Source: Huntiella abstrusa
Taxonomy: Eukaryota; Ascomycota; Sordariomycetes; Microascales; Ceratocystidaceae
Assembly: GCA_025685495.1 (NCBI GenBank)
Contig: JAJNMT010000018.1
Location: 62,001 to 126,000, forward strand
Length of the DNA: 64,000 nucleotides
Reading direction: 5' to 3'
The position numbers and the translations under genes were made by a program. Positions within the stretch are counted from its first letter, which is position 1, and each line of letters opens with the position of its first letter. The notes under the pieces were generated by a model, which did no database searches, was not told the origin of the DNA, and saw only the letters and a list, made by a program, of their open reading frames with translations. This document shows positions 57,201-64,000 of the stretch, in pieces.

Positions 57201-58912
57201 GACGGTCTGGCGGAGAGTCTCTGTATGAACATAGATTGGGTCCTTATATGGTTGTAGATTCCATACATACACCGGACAGAAGGCTGATTGATAACTAGAC
57301 AAGTTCAAGCCTGACGTCTCTTTCTCCTGGATTTTGTCCCAAGACCTTTTATACGCTATTCACGTACCAAGAGAGTAAACTTTCTCCCGGCCTTCTCCCG
57401 CCACATCCCATATAAGCCTCACCTAAGTAAACAGATCTGAGTCGCGCCTTCATATTTGTCTATCCCCCTCACTTTTAGTCTTCAAACTAGCCACTGGCCT
57501 TGCTCCTACAGTTATACTATACTGTTATAACCAAAAATATACGCAGATATACACACACACGCAATGCGCTCGCCCAAAATTCACTTTTAACTGAACTTCT
57601 GTCCTCGCTCTCTCGACTGATACACCCCCGCCCTACTATCGGCACCTATAGGACTTGGTCGTAGCGCCAGCTGCCAACCGCTGACTTCTTTTTGTTCGTC
57701 ATCGTCACCCTTGTGACTTGCAAGTGACCAGCCTGCCCTGCTTTGGTCCTCTTCCTCTTAAACCTGTTCTGTGTACAACATACCTTCGCTCGCCCTCTTT
57801 TTCTTGCGATTGTTGTTTTTGTTCCTTTTTATTCTGCTCGATAACCTGTTTCTTCTTCCTCAGACTTTTGTCCTGTTTTCTGCTTTTTGTTAGCACTTGT
57901 TCTTCTTGACAAGACTTCTTTTCTTACCCTTTGTTTAGCCTGCTTGGCCTGCTCTCCACTGCCGCTTCTGTTTGCGGTTAGTCCACCTATCTTTATACTA
58001 CACACACACACGCACACACGAGCTACCCAAGTCCATACCACAACGACCTGCGCAGCTACCTCCCTCGTCCTGTGTCGTCATATTAGAACCGCTCGCGAGA
58101 ATCCCTTTTCTCCCTACTTTTCTCTTCTTGATATTTTCAACGTCAAGTAGCCCAACACTAACCGCACTTGCTACAAAGCCTCTTCGCCATCAAGAACAGT
58201 CATATTCACTCGCGACAAACTCCCGATTTCCCCACAAACTAGGCAGATCGGCAAGCACGGAACCCTCCCGCGCATCGTACATACCCTCGCTTGCTCTCAT
58301 ACATATAAACATCTTTGGCCTTTTGCGCCGGCTTCTCAGGCAGCACTCTGCTCGCCGCATCATACCCAATCTGCTTTCCCGACACTTTATTGCTTGTCAT
58401 TGAAGACTTCCGCCCGGTTCTAGACACACAAGACACTCTGCCATTGTATCTCCTAGTGTGCTTGTTGCCTTGTCTTACACAGAGTTAGGATCCGGTGCCT
58501 GGCTTTTTCCTACTGCTACCTGCACACCACACATATCACAGCATTTTGGAGTGGTGATGCGTGAAGGTGTTTGTACTACTCCTCATCCCGTTCCCGACGC
58601 CGCCCACAATACATCGCGAATTTGAGTGTACATTTTACCCACAGTAGTAAAAAGACGCATATCTTTAATTTGTTGCTTTCTTCATCGCTATAGCCATACA
58701 TACATATCAGTTTCGTTTGCAGACCCAGCATGGACTCGTTAGCCCAACATCACTGTGTGCTGTAAACTAACGCCCCCCTCGTCCCTCTTAACCAACCATT
58801 GTTTGCCTGCTTCAACAAGGCAACCTGCTTGCAAACTACGATTTGCAAGTTCTGCACCCACTCTATTTACTCTGTATCCTTATTCTGTATCTGTGCTTAG
58901 ACAAGCATCACA
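54201..58912. other. 4.7-kb gene desert between RAD4 and ATG13
   Basis: No supported gene. Contains TGTACATA-type sites at 55032, 55884, 55894 (full palindrome) and 56066, a CT-dinucleotide run near 56361-56377 and CA repeats near 58003-58018. The last 1.3 kb is pyrimidine-rich and probably the ATG13 promoter and leader. Short frames present have no domain. Confidence 0.5.
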
Positions 58913-61682
58913 ATGCATCAACAACCAAGAATACCCCCACAATCGGCATCCCCGGCTATCGGCTCCGGTGGCGACTTTGCGCCGAGTCGGCCACGGTCTA
59001 CAGTCCCGTCCGGTAATGATCGGGAAAAAGAGAAACGCAACCACAGACACTCAGTTTCATCCAAGACACCAAGCGAAGAGGCTGTGGACCGCCTGAATCT
59101 CATTCTCCAGGCATGTCTCTCAGGTACACAAAACTATTAGGCGCATCTACTAACCATGTCTTCAATCTTCCAGAATGTCTTTGTCAAAGCTGCAGCACTG
59201 ATTATCCAGTCCAGATACCAAATTCAGCAGTTTATAAATCAGCCTCGGTATAACCGCTGGGTAAGTCGCCCCTTATTCGTTGTACTTCCAACATATTTTC
59301 GATACTTTTACTAACACAAGTTTACTATAGTTTGCGCTGCAAACTCGCGAGTTTAATGACTTCCATGATGACCTCCGCGCTTGGAAGTCATGCACCGTTA
59401 ACAACCCCCCGCCAACACTGGTCATCGAAGTGTACCTTGAGACAAAGGGCTTGAGTTCTTCACAGACCGTGATGGCCATTGACGAAGCTGGCCAGAGATG
59501 GGACGTTATCAATGCCCTTCGCTCTGCAGCTGCGAATGCCAACGTCAAAATTTCGTCACATCCAGAGGTCATCCTCGAACGCTGGACTATTACCCTTGAT
59601 TCCTCAGATTTCAACAAGGAGAATGACCTTGAAGACCTGGGCGAATTCTCACCTATCCTACCCGGCGTTTACAAGCGCTGCATTGCATTCTTCCGTGCGT
59701 TTTACACCCTTTTAAATCTTGGGCACATCTTCAACCACTGCCAGCGTTTTAGAGACTGCAACAGCCTTCTCACGCCAAAGGTTCGTGTCCGGTCAGGCGC
59801 AATTTCTGTTTCCAGAAGTAAAGATCCTCTTCACTGGCCACTATTCAGCCAGCCAGACGTCGTAACTGAGAAGGACCTTGGTGAAATAGAGATCCCCATC
59901 GGTTCCATCTCAGTAAATTGGACCTACCGTAACGAGTGCGCTTTCAGAATTGACGACGATACCGTCCCTACCAGTTCACACCTTATCGGTGATTGTTTCT
60001 TTCAACCTTCTATTCCTAAGCCCATTGCTGGCAGACGAGCAATGGAGCAGCATGCCAATGTATCTTCTCTGCCGCTCCGCCAGACACGCGCAGTATCATC
60101 GGGCCCTCTACCGCCGCCTGTGCAGACCTACGGGAGTCTCAATACGTTCCATGGCGAGAATGCTATCTCTACTAGCCCACTTACAGCCTTGAATCAAGTC
60201 AAGGCTCCTGGCTCGGATTCAAGTTCTTATTCCCGTTCACGCTCAGGTACCCCGGCACTTGCTGATAACCAGGTGCCTCATTCATTGCCAGTTTCTGGGG
60301 GCAAGCCCTGGAATCCACGACTAGGCACTGGCGAGACCTCAAGACGGTCTTCTCTCTCTATGCCCTTTGTGCCTTTCAAGGCTGGAGCTCTCTCTAGTTC
60401 CCCAAGAATCCCAGATGCCGGGCCGCCATCGCCACAGACGGCATCAGCCCGGACGCCAGCGCAGCATTTGGCTCATGCACGTAACAAGTCGCACTCGACA
60501 CTTGCTGGCCTAACGCAGCTTAGAAATCCAGGCGGTGTCCCACCTCCTGCCCCATCGGGCCCTTCTAGTGTAGAGTCTCATGCTGCAGGTTCTCCTAAGC
60601 CTTCATCTATGAACAAGTACTCCAGTAGTTTCCCCCATAGACGGAGCACACTATCAGTTGCAGGAACCCCAAAGTATCCTGATGAAGGCGTGGGAATTCT
60701 GGACAAGCAGAGCCTGGGGTCTGATATGGCTCCGCCATTGGGAGTTTACACTGGGTCGTCGCGGAACTCGTACCAGACTGATGAAGGCGGTGCTGAGATG
60801 GAAGGAAATGTCGGTCTCAAGGACTTTTTGGATATGCTGGATAGTCGCAAAGATCTAAAGAGCTTCAAGCCTGCCACTGGAGAGTCGAATACGGAGAGAA
60901 CCCGAAACCAACTCAACAAGTACATGGGAATGAGAGAATCAGCCATGCAACTTACCGAGTCGATGACGGCCTCGGCTATGGTCGCCAAAGCGTCGACCAG
61001 ACGTATTTCAGGAGCGTCGCCTAGTAACTGGGCGGTGGGATCTCCAGGCAAGCCACAGTCTCCCCATGCGCCCAACATTCCATCGAGACTTAGCACGAAC
61101 TCGCTGGCTGATTCGACGCACAACATTGCAAGTGTCGGACCTAGACCAACGTCGTCTTCGTCGGCACGTATGCCCTTCAGAGCCAGGGCTAACTCCCGGA
61201 CCGCAGCTACTGCTATCGACATTCCGCGGTCTCCTCGTATCGGCCCCTACCAGCGGCCTTCAGGCGTCGACCCGTCACCTAACGGAGAGGAAGATGATGA
61301 TGTCCTCGCTTTCGGCGGTGGCGCTAGTTTGAGCCCTGCTATTGTGGGACCTTCGGCTGCTGACGAGGCTATCTCATCTCCTACTAGCCCGCTCCAATCG
61401 CCTGTTGAAGGTAGTGCTTCGGATTCCCGGATGGCATCAATTATTGCCGGTAGAAAGAGTATGTCAGCTTCGCCTTTTGGGAGACAGAGATATACTGGAA
61501 TGGTGAAGCGGGGTACCGACTCGGGGGCAACTTCGGGACAAGCAAGCTATTCAAGTGGTATCCGCCGTCAGAGTAGAGATCGGGATGCGGAAATGTTTAT
61601 GCTTGAATTGTCGGAGAGCCCGATCGGTAGAATGAGTCTCGATGAGGGTGGTCGCCCTGATAGTATCCCGGAACAGGAGTAA
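58913..61682 (+). CDS. ATG13: Autophagy-related protein 13
   Basis: Three exons: 58913-59110, 59174-59260 and 59331-61682, encoding 878 residues. The first intron must begin with GC (CAG/GCATGT) to join LNLILQ with NVFVKAAALIIQSR, the conserved start of the HORMA domain; other donors break the frame. HORMA runs from about 62 to 280 (RYNRWFALQTREFNDFHDDL, LVIEVYLET, RWTITLDSSD, VYKRCIAFFRAFYTLLNL, DLGEIEIPIGSISVNWTYRNECAF). The remaining 590 residues are Ser/Pro-rich and disordered. Atg13 is the TORC1-controlled regulator of the Atg1 kinase complex at the pre-autophagosomal site; its disordered tail binds Atg1 and Atg17 and is heavily phosphorylated. Confidence 0.95.
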
Positions 61683-62744
61683 CCATCTTGTCCCGTTTAC
61701 GAGTGATGACATACATGTGTGTCACACTAGACGATTCGATTCGTCCATTTCCTTTTTGTTTTTCTTATGAGTTTAAGTCACGGCCTTGTTAAGCGGCGGG
61801 TATTGGATTACCCCCTGATGCTGTTTTCGGTTTTGTTTTGTTTATCAGCAGGGCGTCGTGTTCTTTGCTTTGGTTTGTTTGTCTTTTTGGTGCTATGTTA
61901 TGGCGGTTATCACAGTTTGGTTTTGGTTTTGGTGTTGTTTGGGTTTCTTCAGTTTGTGTTTCTCATGTTTAATGGTTTGGTTTGGGGGTGTTTGGCCTTG
62001 GGTATGGATGGTTTGTACATATTTAGTCTGTATTCAACGATTAAGGGAACACTCGTCTTTAGCATTCAGTTGAATTGTTTGTGAATGATTGATTATATGT
62101 GTTGTTCTGTTAGGGTGTCTCACAGCAAAGATGACAGAGAGACGATATCATTGTGCGATTTGCATCGTGATGTCAGGCGCAAACGTCACTAACTGTGAAC
62201 CCTACTGTCAAAGGTAGCCTAAATCCTTTGCGCGGAAATGTATCGTGGAGTGGTCGACGCAAGGAAATCGAAGTCAGTTGTATGCGGTAACTACCCAGAT
62301 TATTCGTTGTAGCCCAGGGTGACCATTTTTATTTCAGAACGCACACTTTCTTCCTCGCTTTGAAATGTTCTCTCCTTCATCATCATTTTTGATCAACTAT
62401 CAACTTGTTCTTCAGATATCCTGAACAATTGGATGTAAGTCACATGAACCCCTGCCATCACGACTCTCGACCCGCTCTACATAAGCTCTAAACCCCTGTT
62501 GAACAACTGAAGCTCTGGGTAGTTTTGCGTTGCCCCTCCATGCATGCATAATAAACAATTAGTCGCCATTGTTTTGGTTTGTTTAGGATGTTGACTGGCT
62601 AACTTATTCTATCTGGTTAACAGAGAAACACTTGCGTCTGTAGAGACGAATCGATTTTTACTACAAATTACTTTGAACGAATACGACGGATTGTCGCGAC
62701 TTAGACTTGAATAGCTTGCAACGACTGATATACCGGTACTCGCC
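61683..62744. other. Intergenic, ATG13 / SNF2-type gene
   Basis: A 1.06-kb gap with T/G-rich ATG13 3' sequence (TGTACATA at 62014-62021) and the promoter and leader of the next gene. No gene seen. Confidence 0.5.
62435..62623 (+). other. Possible 5'-leader intron of the SNF2-type gene
   Basis: GTAAGT at 62435 and GGCTAAC...TTAACAG ending at 62623 match local splice signals and lie in the expected leader. Inferred only. Confidence 0.35.
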
Positions 62745-64000
62745 ATGTCTCGGAAACTACAGGACCCGGGACGCTCGGCGAAGGAAAACCATGCGGATGA
62801 CTTTGATGATCTTGAGGACATTATTAACAAGACTGCTGCTCTTGGTGAATCTTGGCTTGACCGCTCTGGTGGTGATGGTTCCAAGGTTAAGGAATCGCGC
62901 CAGCCTGCTTCTAACTCCATTTTGAACTTGGGACCTAGTGAGAGTAGACCGTCGCAAACTGGGTCAAGTCTTCTTTCAACTTCTGCCTCGACTGGTGCGC
63001 CGCGTAGACCGCCGCGCAAGGCACCGGGGCAGACGGGATTGATTTCTTCAAGCAAGCAGATGGCTATGTTTAACCAGCGGAAACAAAGACCTGAGCACCA
63101 TATTGACCACAATGCGCATCGAATTAGCGTACGGAAAGATGAGGGGCCGATGCCTCTTATGATGCCAAGGAGCTCGCAGTCGTCGCAGAGTTATAACTCG
63201 GGGGGCCAGACGTTTGGGAGTATGCAGTACAAAGCACAGGAACCTGCTAAGGAGAAAAACAGTAGCATGGTTAGTTCTAGTGAGGTGTTTTATACGGATC
63301 CGGGCAAGGCAACTGAGGATTTGATCAATTTGTTGGAGGGAAACATGGAGGAGGAGGACGATGATGAAGAGGAAAAGACAGAAGACAAGACTGAAGAGAA
63401 GGAGGTCGTGGACAAGCCGGCGAAGAAATCAACCGGTGTTGAACCTATTCCGGAGTCGGGAGTGTTGCCAGACTTGGCCGTTGAGCTACTTCCGCATCAA
63501 GTCAAGGGTGTCCGCTGGATGAGAGGAAGAGAGTTGGGACCAGTCAAGAAAGGAAAGGTACCCAAGGGTGGTATTCTTGCCGACGACATGGGAATGGGCA
63601 AGACTGTTCAAACCATCTCCCTCATTCTTTCCCACCGCAAACCGGAAAAAACGTCATCTCATTACAAGAAGCACTACGCTGATATCTCGAAGTCAACGTT
63701 GGTTATTGCCCCGGTGGCCCTGATTGAGCAGTGGGAGCTGGAAATTAATGAGAAGGTTAAGAGTTCAGTTGGTATTAAGGTTTGCGTTCACCATGGCCCC
63801 AAAAGATCGAAGAAACCGGAAGACTTGGCTAAGTTTGACGTTGTCGTTACGACATATCAGACTTTAGTTTCCGAGTTTGGGGCGTCTAGTGAGGACCATT
63901 TCGTGGGGTGTGCTGGCGTCCACTGGTGGCGTGTTGTGCTGGATGAGGCCCATACCATCAAGAACCGGAATGCAAAGGCTACCAAAGCTTGCTACGACCT
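62745..64000 (+). CDS. SNF2-family DNA-dependent ATPase, Rad5/Rad16/Uls1 group (3' end outside window)
   Basis: Open from ATG 62745 (MSRKLQDPGRSAKENH) to the window end, 418 codons, no intron so far. The first 240 residues are disordered with an acidic block (EEEDDDEEE). The ATPase begins with LLPHQVKGVRWM (Q motif region), then GGILADDMGMGKT (motif I, about 273-285), TLVIAPVALIEQW (Ia), VVVTTYQTL (Ib) and VLDEAHTIKN (II, DEAH at about 400). Methionine replaces the usual leucine in DDMGLGKT. LDEAHTIKN with a short gap from motif I is typical of the Rad5/Rad16/Uls1 branch, which also carries a RING finger inside the C-terminal lobe; that part is beyond the window, so the orthologue cannot be fixed. 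Confidence 0.85.
   Translation, partial: MSRKLQDPGRSAKENHADDFDDLEDIINKTAALGESWLDRSGGDGSKVKESRQPASNSILNLGPSESRPSQTGSSLLSTSASTGAPRRPPRKAPGQTGLISSSKQMAMFNQRKQRPEHHIDHNAHRISVRKDEGPMPLMMPRSSQSSQSYNSGGQTFGSMQYKAQEPAKEKNSSMVSSSEVFYTDPGKATEDLINLLEGNMEEEDDDEEEKTEDKTEEKEVVDKPAKKSTGVEPIPESGVLPDLAVELLPHQVKGVRWMRGRELGPVKKGKVPKGGILADDMGMGKTVQTISLILSHRKPEKTSSHYKKHYADISKSTLVIAPVALIEQWELEINEKVKSSVGIKVCVHHGPKRSKKPEDLAKFDVVVTTYQTLVSEFGASSEDHFVGCAGVHWWRVVLDEAHTIKNRNAKATKACYD

Noticed and set aside
58755..59096. 113-codon frame overlapping the ATG13 start
   Set aside because: It begins with GTG, is out of frame with ATG13 and has no domain.

Overview
The window is nuclear DNA of a filamentous ascomycete (Pezizomycotina-type). 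Coding regions are broken by short introns, mostly about 48-85 nt, with GT..AG ends and an almost invariant CTAAC branch site close to the 3' splice site. Gene content is single-copy eukaryotic housekeeping: COT1/NDR kinase, ATG13, GFA1, RPT4, PRE4, TIM54, EMC3, RPC25, RAD4. There are no operons, insertion sequences, CRISPR arrays or viral genes. The species cannot be fixed from the sequence alone. All exon coordinates are my own splice reconstructions.

Layout. 0-9.3 kb is compact: MMS19-like C-terminus (+), NUFIP1/Rsa1-like (-), RPC25 (+), EMC3 (-), SPC2 (+), SPT2 (-), in alternating tail-to-tail and head-to-head pairs. 9.3-19.3 kb holds RPP2 (+), the spindle-checkpoint kinase MPS1 (+), mitochondrial ribosomal protein bL21m (-), ribosome-biogenesis factor NSA2 (+) and chromatin remodeller subunit RSC7/NPL6 (+). 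19.3-27.1 kb is a 7.8 kb gene desert in front of a PHO80/Clg1-type cyclin. 29.7-39.3 kb carries TIM54 (+), FYV6/FAM192A (-), COT1 (+), PRP11/SF3A2 (-), a fungal SLATT-type two-helix membrane protein (+) and an initiator tRNA-Met (-). 39.3-51.3 kb holds RPT4 (+), a 4.5 kb desert, GFA1 (+), PRE4 (-) and a mitochondrial HMG-box protein with histone-H1-like repeats (+). 51.4-64 kb holds RAD4 (-), a 4.7 kb desert, ATG13 (+) and the N-terminal half of a SNF2/Rad5-type ATPase (+) cut by the window end.

Functional themes: ribosome production and translation (RPP2, bL21m, NSA2, iMet-tRNA, RPC25), proteasome (RPT4, PRE4), ER membrane protein biogenesis (EMC3 and SPC2 from one divergent promoter), splicing (PRP11, FYV6), chromatin and repair (SPT2, RSC7, RAD4, MMS19-like, SNF2), and growth control (COT1, MPS1, cyclin, ATG13, GFA1). 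This looks like ordinary chromosomal clustering, not a pathway cluster.

Most notable: the SLATT-type protein, whose family relatives in bacteria are membrane effectors of defence systems; a perfect 10-bp palindrome TATGTACATA that recurs in the gene deserts far above chance; the H1-like mitochondrial HMG protein; and a GC-AG intron in ATG13.
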